A stretch of DNA of 64,000 bases, taken from positions 81,542 through 145,541 of the forward strand of contig JAAVFL010000008.1 in the NCBI GenBank assembly GCA_014800795.1, written 5' to 3'. This document shows positions 36,676 to 45,546 of the stretch, piece after piece. This stretch comes from Bacteroidales bacterium. GTDB lineage: Bacteria > Bacteroidota > Bacteroidia > Bacteroidales > Muribaculaceae. The notes beneath the pieces were generated by a model. It made no database searches, was not told the origin of the DNA, and worked only from the letters and a program-made list of their open reading frames with translations. The position numbers and the translations under genes were made by a program. The first letter of the stretch is position 1, and each line of letters starts with the position of its first letter.

Positions 36676-37701
36676 GTGTTTCCAATATCCAAATTCACCA
36701 TTAATGGAGCGCTCCAACGCCGTTTTCTGATCAGATGTATTGTCGCTCTGACAACGATTGCCGCCACTACCCTGACAGTCCGCGCACAGTCCGACGCGCA
36801 GTTCTCGCAATACTACGAACTGCGCAACTATTACAACGCCGGCGCCATCGGCACCACCGACCTTCTGAAAATCCGAGGCGGGGCCCGAATGCAGTGGGTT
36901 GGTATCAAGAAAGCTCCCCAGACATTTCTGGTAACCGCCGACATGCCCTTCAAATTCATCGGGAAACGCTTCGGTGCCGGTCTGATAATGCAGCAGGAAA
37001 GCATGGGTCTGTTCAGCAACATGACCCTCGGAGCGCAGATAGCCTACAAGCAGAAACTCTTCGGAGGTATGCTTTCGGTCGGTGCCCAGATCGGTTTCAT
37101 CGATCAGTCGTTCAAAGGTACGGGGGTATACATACCCGATGATGACGACTATCACCAACCGACCGACGATGCCATTCCCAAACAGGACATAAGGGGAAAT
37201 GCATTTGATGTAGGTGCCGGACTGCTATACACTCACAAATGGTTCTGGGCAGGCCTGTCGGGAACCCACCTCAACTCGCCGTCGATGAAAATGAACGCCG
37301 AAAGCGGCGAGAACGGCAATGAAAAAAACTATGAGTTCCAGATGGGACGAACACTATATTTTATGGCCGGGAGCAATATTCCCGTAAAAAACACGTTATT
37401 TGAAGTGATGCCCTCGGTACTTGTGAAGACCGACTTCACTTTTACCACGTGGGAAGCGACCGCCCGCTGCCGCTATAATAAATTTCTCACGGCAGGCCTG
37501 GGCTACCGATGGAACGATGCGGTATATCTCGTGTTGGCAGCTGAATTCAAGAACTTTTATCTCGGCTACAGCTACGACTATCCGACATCAGCTATCGCCA
37601 AGGCTTCATCGGGGAGCCATGAGATTTTTGCCGGCTACAGTCTGAAACTCGACCTATCCGACAAAAACCGCCACCGCCACAAGAGCATCCGCATAATGTA
37701 G
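36676..37701 (+). CDS. porP: PorP/SprF family T9SS outer-membrane protein
   Basis: A 341-residue protein with a signal peptide (cleavage near VRA-QS) and the PorP/SprF opening SDAQFSQYYELRNYYNAGAIG. Barrel strands and the motifs RGGARMQWVGIKKAPQTF and GAGLLYTHKWFWAGLSGTHL are typical. In known systems PorP/SprF proteins connect the secretion channel or surface adhesins with the gldKLMN motor. It sits 54 bases after porT and 78 before gldK in one transcription unit. Confidence 0.94.
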   Translation: MFPISKFTINGALQRRFLIRCIVALTTIAATTLTVRAQSDAQFSQYYELRNYYNAGAIGTTDLLKIRGGARMQWVGIKKAPQTFLVTADMPFKFIGKRFGAGLIMQQESMGLFSNMTLGAQIAYKQKLFGGMLSVGAQIGFIDQSFKGTGVYIPDDDDYHQPTDDAIPKQDIRGNAFDVGAGLLYTHKWFWAGLSGTHLNSPSMKMNAESGENGNEKNYEFQMGRTLYFMAGSNIPVKNTLFEVMPSVLVKTDFTFTTWEATARCRYNKFLTAGLGYRWNDAVYLVLAAEFKNFYLGYSYDYPTSAIAKASSGSHEIFAGYSLKLDLSDKNRHRHKSIRIM

Positions 37702-37779
37702 CGCCGCCACGGCCGTTCATGCAGCGTGTAGGCTGTGACAACCACATACTAACTGAATAACAAGAGGAAAATACAACAT

Positions 37780-39228
37780 ATGAAGAAGAACGTTTCGTTA
37801 TATCTTTTGCCGGTTGCAATCGGAGCGCTGGTGGCCTCGTGTGCCGCCGGAGGCCGCACCGCCACCGGAGGAGAGGTTACCGGTGTAGGCGGAAGTGCCT
37901 GGGCCGAGCCAACCCCCTACGGCATGGTGCTTGTGAGCCGTGGCTCTATGGAGATGGGACCGCAGAAAGCCGACAGCGCATGGAATCTCGCAGCCGATCC
38001 CAAAGGGATGTCGGTCGACGCTTTCTGGATGGATGAAACAGAAATCACCAACTCGAAATACAAACAGTTTGTATTCTGGGTACGCGACTCAATTATCCGC
38101 GAACGCCTTGCCGATCCCGCCTACGGTGGTAACGAAGATTACAAAATCGAAGAGGACAAAGAGGGCAACCCCGTAACTCCACATCTGAACTGGAACAAGC
38201 CCATACCCTGGCGCAACCCCAACGAAGACGAGGCACGCGCTATCGAAAGCGTATATCGTACCAACCCGATCACCGGCGCACGCGAACTTGACCCCGAACA
38301 ACTCAACTACCGCTACGAGGTGTTCAACCAGACAGAGGCCGTAAAGCGCAAGAACCGCCTGAATCCGCGTCGCCGCGAATATAACACGGATCTGCCCACC
38401 CCTACCGATATTCCTGTAATATCCAAGGACACGGCTTTCATCAACGACGATGGTGAAATCATACGTCAGACAATCAGCCGCGGCCTCACGGGCGACTACG
38501 ATTTCCTCAACACATATATCGTAAATGTGTATCCCGATACCACCGTATGGGTCAACGATTTTGAAAATGCATACAACGAACCGTACGTCCGCATGTATTT
38601 CAGCCACGGTGGCTACAGCGAATATCCTGTGGTTGGTGTAAGTTGGGAACAGGCCAACGCCTTCTGCAACTGGCGCACCGACTTCCTGAAGCGTTCGCTC
38701 GGCAAAGAGGGAATCTATGTAGAGCCATACCGCCTCCCCACCGAGGCTGAATGGGAGTTCGCAGCCCGAGCCGGTGAAAACGACAACATGTTTCCATGGG
38801 AAGGCGACCTCCCTATAAGCGAGGATAAAGGATGTTTCTACGCCAACTTCAAGCCGAACGACGGCAACTATGTGAAAGACGGCCATCTGATCACATCGCG
38901 TGTCGGCACCTACGCGCCGAACGACTTCGGCCTGTACGACATGGCGGGTAACGTGAGCGAATGGACCTCCACAGCCTATACCGAAGGTATCAGCAAGCTT
39001 ACGAACGACCTTAACCCCCAGTATCGCTATGATGCCGCCGAAGAGGATCCTTACAAGATGAAACGTAAGATCGTGCGCGGAGGCTCATGGAAAGATGTAG
39101 CCCATAACGTCCGAAGCGATATCCGCATGTGGGAATACCAGAACGAGCAGCGCTCCTATATCGGTTTCCGCTGTGTGCGCTCCCAGATAGGATTCGCCAA
39201 GGGCCAGCAACTCAAAACAAAGAAGTAA
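37780..39228 (+). CDS. gldK: GldK/PorK, T9SS ring lipoprotein with sulfatase-modifying-factor fold
   Basis: A 482-residue lipoprotein with lipobox VASC (Cys21). The FGE-sulfatase-like fold is seen in GSMEMGPQKADSAWN, DAFWMDETEITNSKYKQFV, PVVGVSWEQANAFCNWR, RLPTEAEWEFAARAG and RGGSWKD with GFRCV at the end. In PorK/GldK this fold is structural: with PorN it forms a periplasmic ring under the outer membrane. Length and gene order match. Confidence 0.96.
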   Translation: MKKNVSLYLLPVAIGALVASCAAGGRTATGGEVTGVGGSAWAEPTPYGMVLVSRGSMEMGPQKADSAWNLAADPKGMSVDAFWMDETEITNSKYKQFVFWVRDSIIRERLADPAYGGNEDYKIEEDKEGNPVTPHLNWNKPIPWRNPNEDEARAIESVYRTNPITGARELDPEQLNYRYEVFNQTEAVKRKNRLNPRRREYNTDLPTPTDIPVISKDTAFINDDGEIIRQTISRGLTGDYDFLNTYIVNVYPDTTVWVNDFENAYNEPYVRMYFSHGGYSEYPVVGVSWEQANAFCNWRTDFLKRSLGKEGIYVEPYRLPTEAEWEFAARAGENDNMFPWEGDLPISEDKGCFYANFKPNDGNYVKDGHLITSRVGTYAPNDFGLYDMAGNVSEWTSTAYTEGISKLTNDLNPQYRYDAAEEDPYKMKRKIVRGGSWKDVAHNVRSDIRMWEYQNEQRSYIGFRCVRSQIGFAKGQQLKTKK

Positions 39229-39252
39229 ACTACCACCATCACTGCCATAAAA

Positions 39253-40182
39253 ATGGGAAAGTTCAAGACATACAAGCGCGGTCTCAGCGCTTTCATCTCA
39301 AGCGAGAAGGGACAGCGTTTCTTTAATTTCGCGTATTCTATCGGAGCGGCCATCGTAATCTGGGGGGCACTCTTCAAGATTCTCCATCTTCCCGGGGGCA
39401 ACTTCCTGCTGTCGCTCGGCATGGGTACCGAGGTATTCATGTTCATGCTCACGGCGTTCGACAAACCGCCACGCGAGTATAAATGGGAAAACGTATTTCC
39501 CGTATTCGATACCGACAATCCTGAAGACCGCCCCGAATTCAATGGCGGTGCCGGAGGTGGTGTGGTAATCAACGGAGGAGTTGCCGGAGGAGCAACCGGT
39601 GGTGGCGCAACTGTAGCTCGCCCAGACCTCAAAGCCCCGGTTCTCAGCACCAATGCTTCGCCGGGCGAAATAATGTCGCAGGTTTCCGATGCCACCCAGC
39701 TATACCTAGCGCAGATTACCGAGATGACCAACGAGCTGCGCCATCTTCAGGACACCACACGTTCGCTAAATAAGGTAAGCGATGTTCTTTTGGAATCATA
39801 TAAGGCGATTACCGAGAATTCGGCGAATATCACCGCAAGTTCGCGCGGATATGTTGAACAGATGCAGGATCTCAACCGTAATATCATGGGGCTGAACACC
39901 ATATATGAGATTCAGCTCAAGAGCGTATCGTCGCAGCTCGACTCAATCGACAGCGTGAACCGCGGCATAAAGGATATACGCGACATGTATGAGAAATCAT
40001 CGGCCACCAGCGCCCGCTACTGTGAGGAGACTGAGAAAATGGCCCGCTACATGCAGCAACTCAACTCCGTATATGAGAAGATGATCACAGCGATGACCAT
40101 CAACATGTATCGCCCGATGATGGCTCCTGAAGGAATGCCTCAGGCCCCGGCAGGTAATGCTCCCGGGCAGCCTGTTCAGTAG
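39253..40182 (+). CDS. gldL: GldL/PorL, inner-membrane proton-motor subunit of the T9SS
   Basis: A 309-residue protein with two N-terminal transmembrane helices at about 22-42 and 50-70 (FAYSIGAAIVIWGALFKILH with the functional Glu in GTEVFMFMLTAF), a Gly/Ala-rich linker (about 95-120) and a long cytoplasmic coiled coil (about 140-285). With GldM it forms the proton-driven motor of gliding and secretion. It starts 24 bases after gldK. Confidence 0.95.
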   Translation: MGKFKTYKRGLSAFISSEKGQRFFNFAYSIGAAIVIWGALFKILHLPGGNFLLSLGMGTEVFMFMLTAFDKPPREYKWENVFPVFDTDNPEDRPEFNGGAGGGVVINGGVAGGATGGGATVARPDLKAPVLSTNASPGEIMSQVSDATQLYLAQITEMTNELRHLQDTTRSLNKVSDVLLESYKAITENSANITASSRGYVEQMQDLNRNIMGLNTIYEIQLKSVSSQLDSIDSVNRGIKDIRDMYEKSSATSARYCEETEKMARYMQQLNSVYEKMITAMTINMYRPMMAPEGMPQAPAGNAPGQPVQ

Positions 40183-40285
40183 TTCAGGAATCCACAGGCA
40201 AGACTACGCCAACAAAATTGTATCCGTCAGACAGAGGTATCATCAGGTCTGACTAACGAAAAGAATTTATCTGTAGACCAATTAT

Positions 40286-41854
40286 ATGGGAAGCAACAAC
40301 ACCAGACTTTCACCACGTCAGAAGATGATAAACCTTATGTATATCGTCCTGACTGCCATGCTTGCGCTGAACGTATCGAGCGATGTGCTCAACGGGTTCA
40401 CGCAGGTAGAGGAGGGTCTGAAGCGAACCAACAACAATGTGGAGCAGCGTAACGCCGCCATCCTCAGTACTCTCGAGAATTTTGCAGCCCAAAACCCCGA
40501 TAAAGGTCAGCGCTGGTATGACAAAGCCTCGGAAGTCCGCCGCACTACCGACCAGCTGTATCTGAAGATTGACTCCATGAAACAGCTTATTGTGAACGAA
40601 GCGGACGGCAAGAACGGTGATGTCAGCAATATCCTTAACCGCGACAATCTTGAGGCGGCCTCGGTCGTGATGCTCTCCGGAAAGAATCCGAAGGGTCCGC
40701 AACTACGGGCGGCTATCGATGAATATCGCGAATATATAGGCTCGCTGATGGTTGACTCTGTAAAGCGTGCCAATATCGAGACAGCTTTGTCAACCGATCC
40801 TGTTCTCCGTCAGGGAACGCTCGGGAAACAGAGTTGGGAAGAATCGAAGTTCGACACTCAGCCGGTTGTGGCAGCGATAACCCTTCTGACCAAACTTCAG
40901 AACGATGTGAAGTATGCCGAAGGTGAAGCGCTTCAGACATTGCTCGCCAATGTGGATGCAGGAGACGTGCGTGTGAACGAACTCAATGCCTTTGTGATTC
41001 CACAAAGCCGTTTCGTAATGCGTGGAGGCAAATACTCCGCCAACATAGTACTCGCGGCAGTCGATACCACGGCACGCCCGGAAATCTATGTGAACGGGAA
41101 CAAACTTGCCAATGAGCGCGGTATCTACGAACTTAACCCCGGATCTACCGGAACATTCGACTACAAAGGGTATCTTGAAGTGCCCCACGGCGACGGATCC
41201 GTCACCCGCCATCCGTTCGAATCGAGCTATACGGTAATCGAACCTACGGCGACCGTATCTGCAACGATGATGAATGTGCTTTACGCGGGTATCGACAACC
41301 CACTGTCAATCTCTGTGCCCGGAGTTGCCAACAGCACGGTGACAGCCTCCATGACCAACGGGACTCTCACCCGAAACGGGGATGTATGGATAGCCCACCC
41401 CGACAAAGTAGGCGAAGACGCGGTTGTAAGTGTAAGCGCACAAATGGACGGCCATCCGATGAAGATGTCCGAAACAAAATTCCGTGTACGCAAATTACCG
41501 GATCCGACTCCCTACATTCCATTCAAGGATAACAACGGCAATACTATCTCCTACAAAGGGGGAGGCAAGGGTTTGTCAAAAGCATATCTTGTAAACGCTC
41601 CCGGCATAGAAGCCGCTATCGACGACGATCTGCTCAACATCCAGTTCAAGGTTCTCAGCTTCGAGACTGTATTCTTCGACTCGATGGGCAACGCCATACC
41701 GGAGGTATCAGATGGCGCAAACTTCTCACAGCGCCAGAAAGATTCGTTCCGCAGGCTTAGCCGCGGCAAACGCTTCTACATAAGCCGCGTAAAAGCAGTA
41801 GGTCCTGATGGCGTCACCCGCGATCTCGCTCCGATAGAAGTAATAGTAAACTGA
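40286..41854 (+). CDS. gldM: GldM/PorM, periplasmic motor shaft of the T9SS
   Basis: A 522-residue protein with one N-terminal transmembrane helix (LMYIVLTAMLALNVSSDVL, about 16-34) and a long periplasmic part of helical and Ig-like domains; the N-terminal SPRQKMINLMYIVLTAMLAL is highly conserved in GldM. Domains D2 to D4 are recognised from the VIPQSRFVMRGGKYSANIVL and PDPTPYIPFKDNNG regions. It crosses the periplasm and reaches the GldK/GldN ring. Confidence 0.96.
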   Translation: MGSNNTRLSPRQKMINLMYIVLTAMLALNVSSDVLNGFTQVEEGLKRTNNNVEQRNAAILSTLENFAAQNPDKGQRWYDKASEVRRTTDQLYLKIDSMKQLIVNEADGKNGDVSNILNRDNLEAASVVMLSGKNPKGPQLRAAIDEYREYIGSLMVDSVKRANIETALSTDPVLRQGTLGKQSWEESKFDTQPVVAAITLLTKLQNDVKYAEGEALQTLLANVDAGDVRVNELNAFVIPQSRFVMRGGKYSANIVLAAVDTTARPEIYVNGNKLANERGIYELNPGSTGTFDYKGYLEVPHGDGSVTRHPFESSYTVIEPTATVSATMMNVLYAGIDNPLSISVPGVANSTVTASMTNGTLTRNGDVWIAHPDKVGEDAVVSVSAQMDGHPMKMSETKFRVRKLPDPTPYIPFKDNNGNTISYKGGGKGLSKAYLVNAPGIEAAIDDDLLNIQFKVLSFETVFFDSMGNAIPEVSDGANFSQRQKDSFRRLSRGKRFYISRVKAVGPDGVTRDLAPIEVIVN

Positions 41855-41915
41855 TTGCGCTCCACTCTCCGCCCATTAACTCAGAAACATTAAAACAACA
41901 GACCACCATACCGAC

Positions 41916-43079
41916 ATGAAGTTGTTCTTAAAATATGCCATAGCAGCGCTCACCGTAGCATCAACCGCGGTTGGAGCTTTCGCTCAGGATGAATCGTCGA
42001 GCAGCACAATCGTGCGCCGCCGTGCGGGCGATACCGACCGCCGCGGTGCCACCGCCTCACAGCAGGCTCCGGGTGTGACCGAACGCATGCAGGAGTTTTA
42101 TAAGCAAACGGAAACGAGCGACGCCGACAAGATGTGGATGCGCGTGATTTATCGCGATCTTGAACTCGATAACCCCAAGAACGCGTCACTCTACTATCCT
42201 GAAGAACTCATCGACGATCAGGAGAACCTGTTCCGCATCATAATGCGTCTTCTCGCCAACAACCAGATTGCGGCTTATGAATATCAAGACGGGAAGGAAA
42301 TCTTTACCGACCAGTACAAAGTAAAGGTGCGCGACATGCTCGACCGCTTCCACGTGCTGTATACCGATGCTAAAGGATCGTCGGAGAAAAATCCCATATA
42401 TACGATTGAAGAGAGCGATGTTCCGACCAACGAGGTACTTTCTTACTACATAATCGAAAAATGGGAATTCGATTCGCGCACCAATAAGACGAAACGGATA
42501 GTTGAGGCGATATGCCCCGTGCTCCACCGCAGTGATGACTTCGGAGGCGATGCAGTGCGCTATCCCATGTTCTGGGTCAAGCTCGCCGACCTCCGCCCTT
42601 ATCTCGCACAGCAATATATCTTTATCGATGACGACAATAACCTGCCGAAATATACCTACGACGATTTCTTCACCCTCTCGATGTATGACGGCGACATCTA
42701 CAAGACCCGCAACCTCACGAACAAGTCGATGATGCAGATGTTCCCGGATCCCGATGACCGCAAGAGGGCGCAGGACAGCATACAGAACCGTCTCGACACA
42801 TTCGACAAAAATATATGGGTACCATCGCGCGAAGAGGTGATAGCCGCACGCGAAGCCCGCGAGGCAGCCGAGGCAGAAGCCGAAGCAGCCGGTGAAGGTG
42901 ACATCGCCTCACGCGACGGAAACACCACGCAAACCACAGCACGGTCAGCCCGTTCGAGCCGTTCGAGCCAGAAAGCCACTCCCAAGAAAGAGAGCAAGCC
43001 CAAAGCCCGTGCCGCAAAGGCAAAAGCCCCCAAAACGACATCAAACAACGCCGTGCGCTCAGTACGCCGGCGCAAATGA
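41916..43079 (+). CDS. gldN: GldN/PorN, T9SS ring component with Ala/Lys/Ser-rich tail
   Basis: A 387-residue periplasmic protein (signal peptide ends near AFA-QD). The body (about 60-300) carries the family motifs VIYRDLELDNPKNASLYYPE, YYIIEKWEFD, YPMFWVKLADLRPYL and RNLTNKSMMQMFPDPDDRK. It binds GldK to make the ring. The last 80 residues are low complexity: first Ala/Glu-rich, then Ser/Arg/Lys/Ala-rich, an extension not needed for the known fold. It is the last gene of the operon and is followed by a terminator. Confidence 0.95.
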   Translation: MKLFLKYAIAALTVASTAVGAFAQDESSSSTIVRRRAGDTDRRGATASQQAPGVTERMQEFYKQTETSDADKMWMRVIYRDLELDNPKNASLYYPEELIDDQENLFRIIMRLLANNQIAAYEYQDGKEIFTDQYKVKVRDMLDRFHVLYTDAKGSSEKNPIYTIEESDVPTNEVLSYYIIEKWEFDSRTNKTKRIVEAICPVLHRSDDFGGDAVRYPMFWVKLADLRPYLAQQYIFIDDDNNLPKYTYDDFFTLSMYDGDIYKTRNLTNKSMMQMFPDPDDRKRAQDSIQNRLDTFDKNIWVPSREEVIAAREAREAAEAEAEAAGEGDIASRDGNTTQTTARSARSSRSSQKATPKKESKPKARAAKAKAPKTTSNNAVRSVRRRK

Positions 43080-43151
43080 TAAAGATTAAACAAGAACTCT
43101 CTCCACTATACTCATACATTAAGCGTACCTGATTTCCCATTATCACATTTC

Positions 43152-43180
43152 GTGGCTGTGCCGTCGGCACAGCCACTTTT
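43152..43180 (+). terminator. Terminator of the T9SS operon
   Basis: An 11-bp perfect stem, GTGGCTGTGCC with GGCACAGCCAC, a 3-base loop and TTTT. The stem sequence recurs at 43241-43278 and 57067-57098. Confidence 0.85.
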
Positions 43181-43240
43181 GCATGTGTTCTCACCATCGT
43201 AGAACCGGTGGCCGTACTGGAATTGTATTCCGGATACAGA

Positions 43241-43278
43241 AATGGCTGTATCAGTTCAAAATAAACGACACAGCCATT
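43241..43278 (-). terminator. Possible terminator after the 148-residue secreted protein gene
   Basis: AATGGCTGT pairs with ACAGCCATT across a 20-base loop; the T tract is short on both sides, so confidence is limited. Confidence 0.45.
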
Positions 43279-43341
43279 ATAATAGGTATTGCAGCCGGAT
43301 CAGTGGTATGATTATGATATCAGTACCATATCATACTACGG

Positions 43342-43788
43342 TTACGACATTGCTTCGCGGAGGGTTTTTGCTTTCTTGAGCTCCTTCTCAAGTTTTTCCT
43401 CAGTCATTTCCTGCTTGAGGGCTTCGCGGATCTCGAATGGAGCGGCAACGCGATCGAGCATATTCATCATAGCCTGTAGCATTGCTTTATTTACAACGAG
43501 CAGACGGGCACGGTAATCATCGGTAAGCTTTATTTTGCCATATTTCTTACGCACGTTGCGGAATTCCATACTGTTAATCACCTTCTGTAAGCCTGCAAGC
43601 TCCTCCATGGTGTTGATTTCGTTGATATTGTTAACGATGTTCATCATGGCAGCCTCAGCCTTTTCAATGCCTTCGTTGGCGAATTCCTCGGTGATCTCGG
43701 TTTCATCCGCATGGCAGAAAGAGGTTCCCACAATAACAGCCATCACTATCATAAGCGCACGGAGCGCCATTGCAGCAGTTCTTTTCAT
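43342..43788 (-). CDS. Small secreted protein of unknown function
   Basis: A 148-residue protein with a signal peptide (cleavage near CHA-DE), then almost entirely charged helices (EEFANEGIEKAEAAMMNIV, REALKQEMTEEKLEKELKKA), so probably a helical bundle or coiled coil in the periplasm. I do not recognise the family. It has its own TAACTTTG promoter at 43841-43834 and lies between the T9SS operon and the antiporter. No catalytic motif is seen. Confidence 0.7.
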   Translation of the reverse strand: MKRTAAMALRALMIVMAVIVGTSFCHADETEITEEFANEGIEKAEAAMMNIVNNINEINTMEELAGLQKVINSMEFRNVRKKYGKIKLTDDYRARLLVVNKAMLQAMMNMLDRVAAPFEIREALKQEMTEEKLEKELKKAKTLREAMS

Positions 43789-43833
43789 ATTTGCTCTATT
43801 AATAGATTTTTATTGTATTGTTATTTCGTGGCA

Positions 43834-43841
43834 CAAAGTTA
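43834..43841 (-). promoter_or_regulatory. Promoter -7 box of the 148-residue secreted protein gene
   Basis: TAACTTTG on the minus strand, 46 bases before the ATG. Confidence 0.65.
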
Positions 43842-43883
43842 ACACTATCGGAATTAATCTCCATATCCAGTGGATACTTTTTC

Positions 43884-45374
43884 TCAAGAATTATCGGAAA
43901 TAAATGTATTCAGATTCTTATGTTCCTCAGATATGAGCAAGAGTGTATCAGAAAGATGCAGACGCGTTCCACCTACAGGGACAAGATAACGGTCGTCGCG
44001 CTTGATCATCACCACTAGAGTATTCGGAGGAAGAGTAATGTCGGCGAGACATTCACCAGTGGTAAGCAGTTTGGCAGTTACCGGCATCTCGCTCATGGCA
44101 GCCGTGATTTCGTCCGGAAGGTCGAGGTTAAACTCTTTCTCACGCAACGGCTCTTTCAAACGAAGCATACGTGCCATAGAGTTGACAGTAGTGCCTTGCA
44201 CAAGCAATGACAGGATGGTAATGAAAAATACCATATTAAACATAAGACGGGCATGAAGCACCTCAGGGGATGTCAGGGCATACGTGGCGAAAATGATGGG
44301 AACCGCACCTCGCAATCCTACCCAGGCTATATAACAACGCGCTTTGAAAGAGAAAGCTCTGAACGGGAGAAGGCACAGAAACACCGCCACCGGTCGCGAT
44401 ACCAATATCATGAACACACCCAGCGCTAAACCAGGAATAACTACATGGGCATGGATCAGTTCATGCGGATTCACAAGCAATCCGAGCGACAGGAACATCA
44501 CTATCTGTACCAACCATGTGAATCCACCGAAAAAAGTGGTGATAGTGCGTTTAAGCGCGAGCTTGCTGTTACCGACATAAAGCCCGGCTATGTAAACCGC
44601 CAGATAACTGTTGCCTCCGGCAAGTTCGGTGAGAGAAAATGCGAAAAATACGCAGGCTATCATCATAACGGGATATAAGAATTCATTGCTCACCCTGAGG
44701 TGATTGATTACTTTTACCGCAAGATATCCCACTACAAGTCCTCCCGCGGTTCCGATAGCGAGCTGCATGCAGAGCATTCCTAATGAATACCACATTACGC
44801 CCGATGTGATGTGCGCTCCATTCTCAATTATCTCTATCAATATGATCACCAACAGGTATGCCATCGGGTCGTTACTGCCGCTTTCAAGTTCAAGGGTGGG
44901 GCGTAGATTCTGTGTCAGCCCTGTGCGCGAACTGCTGAGGATTGAGAATACGGATGCTGAATCTGTTGATGACATGATTGCCGCCAGCAATAGGGATTCC
45001 GCCCAGCCGAACCCGAACTCCGGTGCGACAGCGCCGAAAGTATAGTAAATGAAGGTTCCGGTAAGCGCCGTGGTGAGCAACACACCGGCAGTTGCAAGCG
45101 TAAGCCCTGCTCCAAGGATTGGGCGAATATCGCGGAACTTGGTATCGACACCACCTGAAAACAATATTATACTCAACGACACCATGCCGATGAGTTGTAC
45201 GGCCTCAGCACTATCAAAATGAATGCCGAAACCGTCTACGCCGGCAATCATACCCACTCCAAGAAAGAGCAACAGGACGGGCATACCGAATCGACTTCCC
45301 GCTTTCCCAACCAAAACGCTCAGTGACAGTAACACTGCCATTACGAGCATGATATTATTTGCAGTAATCTCCAA
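43884..45374 (-). CDS. Potassium/proton antiporter (CvrA/NhaP2 family)
   Basis: A 496-residue inner-membrane protein with about 12-13 transmembrane helices (FGMPVLLLFLGVGMIAG, SLSIILFSGGVDTKF, MSSTDSASVFSIL with the ion-binding Asp, and GLRGAVPIIFATYAL) and a cytoplasmic TrkA_C-like regulatory domain near the end (about 410-485, LPPNTLVVMIKRDDRYLVPVGG starts it). It exports K+ or other monovalent cations in exchange for protons. It is a single gene with the TATCTTTG box at 45444-45437. Confidence 0.93.
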   Translation of the reverse strand: MEITANNIMLVMAVLLSLSVLVGKAGSRFGMPVLLLFLGVGMIAGVDGFGIHFDSAEAVQLIGMVSLSIILFSGGVDTKFRDIRPILGAGLTLATAGVLLTTALTGTFIYYTFGAVAPEFGFGWAESLLLAAIMSSTDSASVFSILSSSRTGLTQNLRPTLELESGSNDPMAYLLVIILIEIIENGAHITSGVMWYSLGMLCMQLAIGTAGGLVVGYLAVKVINHLRVSNEFLYPVMMIACVFFAFSLTELAGGNSYLAVYIAGLYVGNSKLALKRTITTFFGGFTWLVQIVMFLSLGLLVNPHELIHAHVVIPGLALGVFMILVSRPVAVFLCLLPFRAFSFKARCYIAWVGLRGAVPIIFATYALTSPEVLHARLMFNMVFFITILSLLVQGTTVNSMARMLRLKEPLREKEFNLDLPDEITAAMSEMPVTAKLLTTGECLADITLPPNTLVVMIKRDDRYLVPVGGTRLHLSDTLLLISEEHKNLNTFISDNS

Positions 45375-45436
45375 AATTTAATCAATGGTAAAAATTAATG
45401 TTTCCTATACATGTACTGTATCCACGTTTTCCGAAT

Positions 45437-45444
45437 CAAAGATA
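45437..45444 (-). promoter_or_regulatory. Promoter -7 box of the antiporter gene
   Basis: TATCTTTG on the minus strand, about 63 bases before the ATG. Confidence 0.6.
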
Positions 45445-45546
45445 CGAATATTTCTTGAAAACACGATTATTTTGGGAATACGGTCAACTTTAGTACTGTT
45501 CTATTTGTTAAGAGTTCATAACAACGTTTAACAAACAGTTTCAACT

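Noticed and set aside
37780..39228. GldK as a formylglycine-generating enzyme
   Set aside because: The fold is shared, but lipobox, length and position before gldLMN mark it as the structural T9SS ring protein.
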